Below, in pieces: positions 1 through 5,770 of a stretch of 20,655 nt of DNA. The notes under the pieces are model-generated. The model did not search any database and had not been told where the DNA came from. It saw only the letters and a list, made by a program, of their open reading frames with translations. Where the stretch lies: positions 1-20,655 of the IMG/VR virus record IMGVR_UViG_3300022752_000471; one strand, given 5' to 3'. Within the stretch, counting starts at the first letter, position 1. Every line of letters begins with the position of its first letter. The DNA comes from a virus. The translations under genes were made by a program, and so were the position numbers.

Positions 1-75
1 CCAGCCCTGCGAAAACGCAAACGGCTGGGCGAGCGGGCTTTGCAGGACGTGAACCCGAATCGAGACGATTTTCAT
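1..75 (-). CDS. N-terminal fragment of an enolase-superfamily (mandelate racemase/muconate lactonizing-like) protein
   Basis: Only the first 25 residues are in the window, beginning MKIVSIRVHVLQSPL and reaching the phrase PFAFSQGW. This matches the typical opening strand and capping-domain start of mandelate racemase/muconate lactonizing enzymes (beta-strand MKI..., then a PL..PF.FSQGW pattern before the substrate-specificity loop). The start at 75 is preferred over the ATG at 81 because a GGAG lies 8 nt upstream of it. The gene is unlike anything in the phage late region and is separated from the lysozyme stop by about 110 nt, so it is probably host chromosome next to the prophage end. Substrate cannot be inferred from so little sequence. 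A phage cargo gene is the alternative. Confidence 0.6.
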   Translation of the reverse strand, partial: MKIVSIRVHVLQSPLAQPFAFSQGW

Positions 76-115
76 GCGCATGACTCCACAGATGGTCTGG
101 ATGCTTTGCCATCGA

Positions 116-144
116 ATAATGAGGCTTTTAAGAGAACTTGCCCA
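116..144 (-). promoter_or_regulatory. Weak sigma70-like promoter candidate for the enolase-superfamily gene
   Basis: On the minus strand a TGGGCA hexamer (139-144) is followed after 17 nt by CATTAT (116-121). Each matches 4 of 6 consensus positions. It lies between the lysozyme stop and the start at 75, where a promoter for a host gene would be expected. The match quality alone is not strong. Confidence 0.25.
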
Positions 145-188
145 GCCTGTCTGCGCCGTAGCGCCGTTGCCTTTACCTGAGTTCGGGC

Positions 189-644
189 TCACAAGATGAG
201 CCTGCACTCAACCTCCCGCCGCGCAACCAGACCCGGCAGGACCCTCCCACCACCATACACCCAGCGCCTCAATTCCGAGGCGGCTTCTGGCCATTCCCTC
301 TGATTCACCCGGCGCCGCAGCGTTGATGTCTGCAACCGACCAGCACCGAGATTGAAGGTAAAGTCGATAATAGCTGCCAACCGAGACTCTGACTCCGAGG
401 CTAGTACCGGACAGAAGCGAAGGGTGGCTTTCATAGCGATGATCAAGTCTTGTGTCAGGTAGGCTTGCGCCTTAGCCTCGGTGATCGCTGGGTGACCAGG
501 ATCACAAAGCCTGCCATAGCCAATCGTCCAGTAACCCGCGGGACAGATGTAGGGATGAGCGCGGCCCGGATCGTACCTTGGAACACGATGAAAGCCCTCG
601 AAGCGCTTAGCTAAGTCGACGGCAGCCTCGGGCACCACCATCAT
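189..644 (-). CDS. Phage endolysin, GH24 lysozyme
   Basis: This 151-residue protein is a soluble muramidase-type endolysin that cleaves peptidoglycan glycan strands at the end of the lytic cycle. The N-terminal helix carries the catalytic glutamate in KRFEGF (E16). The beta-hairpin has C34-x5-T40 inside CPAGYWTIGYG, the Glu / Asp-or-Cys / Thr triad typical of phage GH24 enzymes; D25 is an alternative second residue. The spacing between E16 and C34 is longer than in T4 lysozyme. The C-terminal half (FNLGAGRLQTSTL, GLVARREVECRL) fits the family. There is no signal peptide or signal-anchor segment, so export should depend on the upstream holin. Its start overlaps the holin stop in an ATGA (641-644). 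It is the last phage gene on this strand; no spanin gene was seen after it. Confidence 0.93.
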   Translation of the reverse strand: MMVVPEAAVDLAKRFEGFHRVPRYDPGRAHPYICPAGYWTIGYGRLCDPGHPAITEAKAQAYLTQDLIIAMKATLRFCPVLASESESRLAAIIDFTFNLGAGRLQTSTLRRRVNQREWPEAASELRRWVYGGGRVLPGLVARREVECRLIL

Positions 645-1114
645 GACCTGACTCGGTCAAAGACGCGCCCGAGAAACCAGAAGTTCAAAACGCCCGCCCA
701 AAGCGCCTGATCGGCCTCAGTCCATAGCTGCGAGATCGCGCTCACCCAGGGATCATGCGTCAGGTAGATAAAAAAGGCTGCCGTTTTTGCTGCACAAAAA
801 AGTGCCATAAACCAGTACGTAATAATAGGTCGCACACTGGCAGACAGCCCATCGACCCACTTCACACCGCTTCGTTGCGCTTGCGCAGTCACGGACGCCT
901 TCAGCGCTTCGATTGCACCCACATTCCACGCTGCATCGGATTCAGCACCAAGTTGTTCCATGCGCTGGGCGCCGCGCAGCTTCTCAAAATCAAGCGCCTT
1001 GTCTTGCATAGCCAGTTCGTGACTACGCTCTCCCTTACGGTCAAACCACTTGAGGATTTCGGGTGCCAAACGGAAGGCCCCACCGAGGAAGCCACCAAGC
1101 AAGGTCTCGATCAT
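641..1114 (-). CDS. Three-TM holin-like membrane protein (GTA/phage 3TM holin family)
   Basis: The protein has 157 residues from the ATG at 1114, which has GGAGG 7 nt upstream and overlaps the preceding stop as ATGA; longer in-frame starts lack this support. It has an N-terminal hydrophobic stretch (LLGGFLGGAFRLAPEILKWF), a charged middle helix, then KWVDGLSASVRPIITYW followed by two hydrophobic segments (about 115-135 and 140-155). The K-W-V-D-G-L..SVRP-x-x-T-Y phrase is characteristic of the 3TM holin family first named from gene transfer agents. Placed directly before the lysozyme with overlapping start/stop, it most likely permeabilises the inner membrane to release the lysozyme. The holin role is family- and context-based. 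Confidence 0.8.
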   Translation of the reverse strand: MIETLLGGFLGGAFRLAPEILKWFDRKGERSHELAMQDKALDFEKLRGAQRMEQLGAESDAAWNVGAIEALKASVTAQAQRSGVKWVDGLSASVRPIITYWFMALFCAAKTAAFFIYLTHDPWVSAISQLWTEADQALWAGVLNFWFLGRVFDRVRS

Positions 1115-1410
1115 TGCGGGCCTCCCATAAGCTTTAGTTTGATGGCCGTGCCGACCAGCAGCACCGCCAGCACGCCAGTCGTAATCACCCGAATGGCTGT
1201 CCGCCAAGCCGTACGACGCGCATCACGCCACGCCTCCAGCAGATCCCGCAGGTCGCGGATGTCCTTGGCGGCGCTACCGTTCTCAAGTCCCAGATGGGCA
1301 AGGCAACGTTCGGCGCCGCGCTCGGCAGCGTTGTTGAGCATCTCGTCGAAGTCTTCCTTGCGCATGAGAAGCATGTTCTCGACGAGTACGGCTTTCTCGG
1401 AATCAGTCAT
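1111..1410 (-). CDS. DUF6127-like small membrane protein of the lysis cassette
   Basis: A 99-residue protein from the ATG at 1410, preceded by GGAGG at optimal spacing; an upstream in-frame start at 1449 would lie inside the terminator stem and is rejected. The N-terminal part is acidic and helical (residues 1-60, including AAERGAERCLAHLGL and DIRDLRDLLEAWRDARRTAWRT). It is followed by one transmembrane helix (about 74-92) and a short tail. This layout resembles the DUF6127 family that often sits beside phage holins. It may be a second holin-type or antiholin-type component. Function is unproven. Its stop overlaps the next start as ATGA. Confidence 0.75.
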   Translation of the reverse strand: MTDSEKAVLVENMLLMRKEDFDEMLNNAAERGAERCLAHLGLENGSAAKDIRDLRDLLEAWRDARRTAWRTAIRVITTGVLAVLLVGTAIKLKLMGGPQ

Positions 1411-1426
1411 AGTGGCCTCCAAAATG

Positions 1427-1460
1427 AAAAAAAGCCCGCGCTGGCGCAAACCAGGCGGGC
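1427..1460 (-). terminator. Strong intrinsic terminator after the radical SAM gene
   Basis: On the minus strand GCCCGC-CTGG (1460-1451) pairs with CCAG-(C)-GCGGGC (1444-1434) around a 6-nt loop, with a single bulged base at 1440. Seven T residues follow immediately (1433-1427). This is a textbook rho-independent terminator. It closes the tail/fibre-modification transcript and sits just before the ribosome binding site of the lysis cassette. Confidence 0.9.
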
Positions 1461-1479
1461 GGGATGAGTGTGGTTAAGG

Positions 1480-2838
1480 TTAGGCGGCGACGACAGGAAT
1501 CGGGAACGGTTTGACGGCTCGCGCTGGCGCCTTGGTGCCGGCCTTTGTAAAGCCGAAAATATCTTTGCGATCATCTGGCAGGGCACCGTCGATGTAGATC
1601 GGCACCCATCCAGTCAGGAACTCGATTCCTGCAGCAAAGATCGGCAGCGCGTCCGAGTAGGCGTTGTTGCAGGACACCTCCCACAGAGGACCTTCTAGGA
1701 ACATGCACGATCCCTTGCAGATTTGCAGCACCGGACACCTCGGGCACTCCGCACGCTTCGACCAATGCGTTGCGGTTTTCAGGGCAACAGCGCCTAGGTC
1801 GCTGGTGTGCCCGATCCGATGTGGTTCGCCGTTCGGGGCGTTCGCCCTGGCACTAACGTTCTGGCAGGTCAGTACGTTGCCGCGCAAATCGACGGCAACA
1901 GAATCCGGATGGTCCATGCCGCACTTTTGCCCAAGAGAACTTGCGGGACGACGCGTGCGGATCGAATTGACGAAGGATGCGATCCTGTCCTTTATCGCTG
2001 CGAAATTCGCAGTCTGACCGGTTCTAATCTCCTGGAAGGCTCGGGTGCGAAAGGGATGAAAGTCGTTCGGGCCGAGCGAAGTGGCAAGTCCACCCTCGTC
2101 GTAGGCATCAACGACCGATCCCTCGCCGATCGGAACATCCTGATCGCCCGTCAGCTGTACAAAGAATCGGACCACCTCAGCGCGCGAGACGTTGTGCCGG
2201 TTCATCATGGCGTTAAAGCTTACTCGGCGCTTGGGAGCAAGGTGCCGATAGAGATCCAGGATCGCCGCACGGTGCTCCGGATTGGCCAGGGGATCAGGGC
2301 CGCGCACATGCTGCCCGGGGCCGTCATGGGAGATGCCGACGTTGAAACCGAGCTCGTCGAGCCACTCGTTGATCTCCGGCGAAAGCAAAGACCCGTTGGT
2401 GATAATCCCGAAGGACGCGTCCGGGTACTTGGCACGCAAGGCATCTGCTAGCGGTCGAAGTGTCTTGATGTAGACGAGCGGCTCACCGCCCCAGAATTCA
2501 ACGCGCTCTGGTTGAGCAGTCACCCACCGATCAAGGTCACTAAGAAACCCCTCTACGTCGCCAGGATTGGTCTCATCGGCGCGAGGCACAAAGCGCTGGG
2601 AGCAGTATTCGCAAGAGTAGTTGCAGGACAGTCCGAGAGAGATTTTCAGCACCCGCGGGGTGATCTTGCCGAGGGGCTCGGCACGAGAAGTACGCGCGGC
2701 TACGGGCCGTTCGGCGACCCCGTGCGCGGGAACGAGTGCCTGGCCTTCCGCGTCGGTTAGGTCCCCGGTCTGGTTGTCATAAAAGATCGCACGACGCTCT
2801 CCGGTCGACGGCCGAAGGGCATGGATAGTGAATTTCAT
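1480..2838 (-). CDS. Radical SAM/SPASM-domain enzyme, putative protein maturase
   Basis: This 452-residue protein has the radical SAM cluster motif CNYSCEYC (C72, C76, C79), the SAM-binding WGGEP motif at 116-120 and an ITNGS strand at 146-150. Its C-terminal SPASM domain is complete: C306...G320-x4-C325, then C365-x2-C368-x5-C374-x3-C378, and C390. That is the layout expected for two auxiliary 4Fe-4S clusters. SPASM enzymes typically modify peptides or proteins (thioether or C-C crosslinks, Cys/Ser to formylglycine). About 60 residues precede the core and may be a substrate-recognition segment; I do not recognise a standard RRE there. The start overlaps the upstream oxygenase stop as ATGA, with AAAGGG 6 nt upstream. 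The substrate is unknown; the Cys-rich fibre tail encoded in the same unit is the obvious candidate. Confidence 0.9.
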   Translation of the reverse strand: MKFTIHALRPSTGERRAIFYDNQTGDLTDAEGQALVPAHGVAERPVAARTSRAEPLGKITPRVLKISLGLSCNYSCEYCSQRFVPRADETNPGDVEGFLSDLDRWVTAQPERVEFWGGEPLVYIKTLRPLADALRAKYPDASFGIITNGSLLSPEINEWLDELGFNVGISHDGPGQHVRGPDPLANPEHRAAILDLYRHLAPKRRVSFNAMMNRHNVSRAEVVRFFVQLTGDQDVPIGEGSVVDAYDEGGLATSLGPNDFHPFRTRAFQEIRTGQTANFAAIKDRIASFVNSIRTRRPASSLGQKCGMDHPDSVAVDLRGNVLTCQNVSARANAPNGEPHRIGHTSDLGAVALKTATHWSKRAECPRCPVLQICKGSCMFLEGPLWEVSCNNAYSDALPIFAAGIEFLTGWVPIYIDGALPDDRKDIFGFTKAGTKAPARAVKPFPIPVVAA

Positions 2839-3515
2839 GGCTGCCCTTTCAACGGACGATAGAGATCGGTGTAGTTGTGAGACGTCACGCGTAAGGTGAT
2901 GGCGAGGAGCGTGCGGCTGCCCTCGGATGTGAAAGCGTTCGTCTCATGCCAGATCGGCGCCGGGTGAAGGATCACGAGCCCCGGAAAGGGGTCGATGAAC
3001 CGTGTCTTCTCCCAGAAGGGAAACGACGCCATCGGCCGCGGATCGCAGAGGATCAGTTCTCCGTCTCCTACAGAGCGTTCGCGCTCTGAAAAAGGTTTCC
3101 GGTTCGAGCCAGTCTCCAAATACACGCAGAGCACGTGGTCGCAGGTGTGGTGATAGTGAGGAAGCGTGCGACGACCTCGCTCAAGATGGACAACCGGCAA
3201 GATGCGCACGACGAACTCGATCTCTTGGGCGTTGCGCACCTCAAGTGCCTCGCGCAGATACCGTCGGTAGATCTCATCGATGTAGTCCTGCAGCCGACCG
3301 AAAACCGGCTGTGGCGCAAGCGCTCGGTACGGCTCCATGAGCAGATTGAATTGGTGGCTGAGCGCCATGTTGACGTCAGGTAGAGAACAGGTTGAGCCAC
3401 CTTCGTGAAACAGGGTGCGTGCGCGTTTGGCGAACTCGGAGAGCGCCTGGATCTCGTCGTCAGCGAATGGAGCGACCTCACGCAGGACCGGCGTAGGCCA
3501 GAGATACTCAATCAT
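2835..3515 (-). CDS. Putative 2OG-Fe(II) oxygenase (PF13759-like)
   Basis: A 226-residue protein from the ATG at 3515, which has GGAGG 7 nt upstream; the much longer in-frame extension lies inside the neighbouring gene and is rejected. The opening IEYLWPTPVLREV resembles the start of the 2OG-FeII_Oxy_5 family. A double-stranded beta-helix is suggested by LPHYHHTCDHVLCVYLE (candidate ligands H120/H122/H123, also D126), GDGELILCDPR, and the distal PAPIWHETNAF (H190) followed by R201 in GSRTLLAITLRV as possible 2-oxoglutarate anchor. The first metal site is not a clean HxD, so active-site assignment is tentative. It overlaps the preceding oxygenase by 8 nt and the radical SAM gene by 4 nt, indicating coupled translation and a shared job. 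Confidence 0.7.
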   Translation of the reverse strand: MIEYLWPTPVLREVAPFADDEIQALSEFAKRARTLFHEGGSTCSLPDVNMALSHQFNLLMEPYRALAPQPVFGRLQDYIDEIYRRYLREALEVRNAQEIEFVVRILPVVHLERGRRTLPHYHHTCDHVLCVYLETGSNRKPFSERERSVGDGELILCDPRPMASFPFWEKTRFIDPFPGLVILHPAPIWHETNAFTSEGSRTLLAITLRVTSHNYTDLYRPLKGQP

Positions 3516-4107
3516 TGGCGACCTCCAGACCAAAACTGATGGCAACCCGCAGTGCCGGGCAGTAACGGGAAAGAGGACGTGCGCCGTGAAGCGCCGTGCC
3601 GTCGAAAACGACTGCGCGATTCGGGCGTACAACAACGCTTCGTACGATCTCTCGAGCACCGTCAAACAAGCAGAAGTCGCCGCCCCATTCGGGATCCCAC
3701 GTCGGCACCGGGTACCAGACCACGGTTCGCGATTGCCCTGAATAGGTTTCGGGGAAATCGCGATGGATCGCTGCCTCGTCCCCAAAAGACTGGGCATTGA
3801 CCCATACCCGTGTGAGCCCACGACCGGCAAAAAATCGCTCGCTGATGCGGGTAGCGACGCGCGAAAGCGGGGTGTCAGCGTCAACAAAGCGCTCGAAAGT
3901 CATCGTAGGATCGACCGCACGGTCTTCGTAGTGGTGGGAATGGATTCCTGGCAGGACGTAGTTGCGGTGCCAAAAGGTCCCACTCGAGTCGCGCCGCGCC
4001 TTCCAGCCAAACAGCAAGGTCTGTCCGGCTAGCCAAGCGGTGGTGGCATCGGTGAGCACAGGGTCGATCGCCTCATCGACGATTTCCATCGGGCCTACAG
4101 GGCGCAT
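3508..4107 (-). CDS. 2OG-Fe(II) oxygenase, prolyl/aspartyl-hydroxylase-like
   Basis: A 199-residue protein with the canonical dioxygenase signature: H115-x-D117 in AAIHRDFPE, distal H174 in VVFDGTALHGARPLS, and R187 in ALRVAISF as the 2-oxoglutarate carboxylate anchor. The WVNAQSF strand and the WGGDFCLFDGA turn fit the prolyl-4-hydroxylase-like double-stranded beta-helix fold. Such enzymes hydroxylate protein side chains or small molecules using Fe(II), O2 and 2OG. The start at 4107 follows a GGGGTGG; an alternative ATG at 4089 exists. It overlaps the preceding gene by 13 nt and the next oxygenase-like gene by 8 nt. It is only distantly similar to that neighbour, so the two are probably not a recent duplication. 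Confidence 0.88.
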   Translation of the reverse strand: MRPVGPMEIVDEAIDPVLTDATTAWLAGQTLLFGWKARRDSSGTFWHRNYVLPGIHSHHYEDRAVDPTMTFERFVDADTPLSRVATRISERFFAGRGLTRVWVNAQSFGDEAAIHRDFPETYSGQSRTVVWYPVPTWDPEWGGDFCLFDGAREIVRSVVVRPNRAVVFDGTALHGARPLSRYCPALRVAISFGLEVAND

Positions 4108-4796
4108 TCGGCCACCCCGGTGAAAAAGCGAAACCCGACCTTGACCTTCGCCCCGTTAACCGGGGAGATCACGGTATTGGTGGCAATGTTGGCCGCGACT
4201 GGCGTGCGGGCGGAGCGAAGCCATCCACCTGTGCATTCCCAATAGAGTTCAGTGCCCGTGAGGTCGAACGGCTGATCGCCACGGGATACGGTAGCGGTCA
4301 GTTCAATGCCATTGGCCGTCGTCACTCGGGCCAGCGAAATCCGTGGAAAAAATTCGCGAGAGAGGTCCCGCCACTGGGCTGCACTGAGCACTTCGTCCAC
4401 ACCGAGTGCAGAAACGTCGTCCGACTCAGCGACAGTTATACCCAGCGCCGATTCGGTAGGTGAGGCAACCAGGAGGACCGATCTCCAAAGTGCACCGCCC
4501 AAGAATCGTGCGAGTGGCCTTTTGTCGATATAAGTGGCCGCATAGACGTTTACCGGATCGACGTCATCAGTGCCCATTGCCCAGACCGAATAAGCGTGTT
4601 TCGGTTGCCCCGCGAGTGCGCTGAAGATTTCGAGGTCGATCGTCGATGTGCGCTTTGTAGCGTCTGGGGATGATTCACCTTCACTGGAGGCTTCGGTGGT
4701 GACATCTGCGCCAACAACCTGGGTCAGCATCGATCCCGAGCGCGACCATTGCCGGCGAAGCGGATTGTCGTAGCGGCGGACTGCATAGAGCTTCAT
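4095..4796 (-). CDS. Hypothetical protein between tail fibre and oxygenases
   Basis: A 233-residue protein that I do not recognise. The start at 4796 has GAGGAG 8 nt upstream, and the longer in-frame start overlaps the fibre tail codons. The N-terminus is basic (KLYAVRRYDNPLRRQW). A low-complexity acidic/Ser/Thr linker lies around 32-50. A mixed region follows, then a C-terminal beta-rich segment (about 155-233: ELTATVSRGDQPFDLTGTELYWEC, KVKVGFRFFTG) recalling Ig-like or baseplate upper-protein beta-sandwich domains. Only two cysteines are visible near the end. It lies 11 nt after the fibre and directly before the modification enzymes. It could be a fibre chaperone, a second virion component or an adaptor for the enzymes. 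Confidence 0.8.
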   Translation of the reverse strand: MKLYAVRRYDNPLRRQWSRSGSMLTQVVGADVTTEASSEGESSPDATKRTSTIDLEIFSALAGQPKHAYSVWAMGTDDVDPVNVYAATYIDKRPLARFLGGALWRSVLLVASPTESALGITVAESDDVSALGVDEVLSAAQWRDLSREFFPRISLARVTTANGIELTATVSRGDQPFDLTGTELYWECTGGWLRSARTPVAANIATNTVISPVNGAKVKVGFRFFTGVAECAL

Positions 4797-4807
4797 GACC
4801 GGTCTCC

Positions 4808-5770
4808 TCAGGCGCCGCCACAGCAATTGCAGTTGCAATCGCAGTTGCAGTTGAAGTTATACCGAACGGATCGAAGCTGGAGCTGACTGCCGTTATCAAT
4901 CAACTCAGTGCGCACTGTTGCGACGTTCCCGCTTCCGTAGCAATTGATCGGCACCTCGGGAATACAGTTACCAGCGTTGCCGTTGCAGTTGACCAGCGTA
5001 GGCGCGCAATTTGAGACGGATGAGAAGAAGTAGTCGTGTAGCCATCCATAATTGGCAGTCCACATCGAGCCGCTGTTGTTCATGTACATGTCCCAGTTGC
5101 CGTCGGACTTCAAGAATCCCATCAGGTTGCTGTTGACATGCAGATAGCGGGTCACGTTGTCCGTGTCCTGCATGTTGATGGTCGGGGCGGTGTTCTGAAT
5201 CGTCAGATTGCCCGTCATCGTGTCGCCGGTCTTTGCGACCCGGCTCGACAGGTCAATGTTGACCGTCGCGTTCCCAGCGGCGTCAGGCCCGGCACCATTG
5301 ACGGACCTCACAAACGCGGTGGAGTCATAGCCATCGAGCTTGTCGGCGTCGGCGGCCTTGGCGGTGATGCCGAGATAGGCGGCGTTGTGGTTGTGTGTGC
5401 TCGACGCAAAAGCGCTCGCGTGTTGACCATCAAGCAAGTCGGCATCCAGCCCAGTACCCGCACCATCCACAGTCAGCAGCTTCGCCAGAACATCGGCTGC
5501 CGTGTAGCTCGCGGCATTGAGCTTGGCTGCGAACTGGGTATCGATGCCGCTCGCCAAATCCATGATGAAGCGCCAGTTGTCCGGGTTGGTCCCGATCAAC
5601 TGGTAGAGCTTCAACTGATCCGTGCGGTAGCACAGCATCCCGATCTGAAGGTTGGTTGTTGGGAAGGTGGTGCCGCTGTTGCACGAGCTGGCGGTCTTGT
5701 CGTTGTTCAGAATCTCGATCAGAGAATCGGACAGCGTTCTGGACGACGGTATGTCGGTGAAGTTTTGCAT
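4808..5770 (-). CDS. Tail fibre protein with Cys/Asn-alternating C-terminus
   Basis: A 320-residue tail fibre. Two LDG repeats (DADLLDGQHASAF about 109-121 and DADKLDGYDSTAF about 141-153) and KTGDTMTGNLTI (180-191) are standard fibre-shaft motifs. The distal part (200-300) is rich in Asn, Gly and aromatic residues, consistent with a receptor-binding head. Cysteines cluster at 254, 262, 269 and 277. The chain ends with C308, C310, C312, C314, C316 and C317 alternating with Asn/Asp, then GGA. Such a tail is very unusual for an extracellular fibre and would be expected to chelate metal, form disulfides or be enzymatically modified. The gene abuts the preceding stop with no gap and leads the unit containing the oxygenases and the radical SAM enzyme. 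Confidence 0.85.
   Translation of the reverse strand: MQNFTDIPSSRTLSDSLIEILNNDKTASSCNSGTTFPTTNLQIGMLCYRTDQLKLYQLIGTNPDNWRFIMDLASGIDTQFAAKLNAASYTAADVLAKLLTVDGAGTGLDADLLDGQHASAFASSTHNHNAAYLGITAKAADADKLDGYDSTAFVRSVNGAGPDAAGNATVNIDLSSRVAKTGDTMTGNLTIQNTAPTINMQDTDNVTRYLHVNSNLMGFLKSDGNWDMYMNNSGSMWTANYGWLHDYFFSSVSNCAPTLVNCNGNAGNCIPEVPINCYGSGNVATVRTELIDNGSQLQLRSVRYNFNCNCDCNCNCCGGA
4811..4858 (-). other. Cys/Asn-alternating C-terminal tag of the tail fibre
   Basis: Residues 305-320 read NFNCNCDCNCNCCGGA. Six cysteines alternate with Asn/Asp at strict two-residue spacing. The codons vary (AAC, AAT and GAT; TGC and TGT), so amino-acid selection rather than simple DNA slippage probably maintains it. It is a candidate metal-binding knot or modification site. 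Confidence 0.8.

Noticed and set aside
1-28. Hairpin CCAGCC ... GGCTGG at the window start as terminator or attachment site
   Set aside because: It falls inside the enolase-superfamily coding start and has no T tract or second copy in the window.
1-180. Plus-strand frame open from the window edge to a TGA at 178-180 (59 codons)
   Set aside because: It has no recognisable family, and the opposite strand carries a ribosome binding site plus a clear enolase-superfamily N-terminus in the same stretch.
755-1477. Long plus-strand frame of 240 codons antisense to the lysis genes
   Set aside because: Arg/Ser-rich composition typical of a shadow frame; the minus strand encodes recognisable families with good ribosome binding sites.
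3516-3887. N-terminal extension of the second oxygenase-like gene
   Set aside because: It lies wholly inside the upstream oxygenase gene; the ATG at 3515 has a GGAGG and starts at the family's usual N-terminus.
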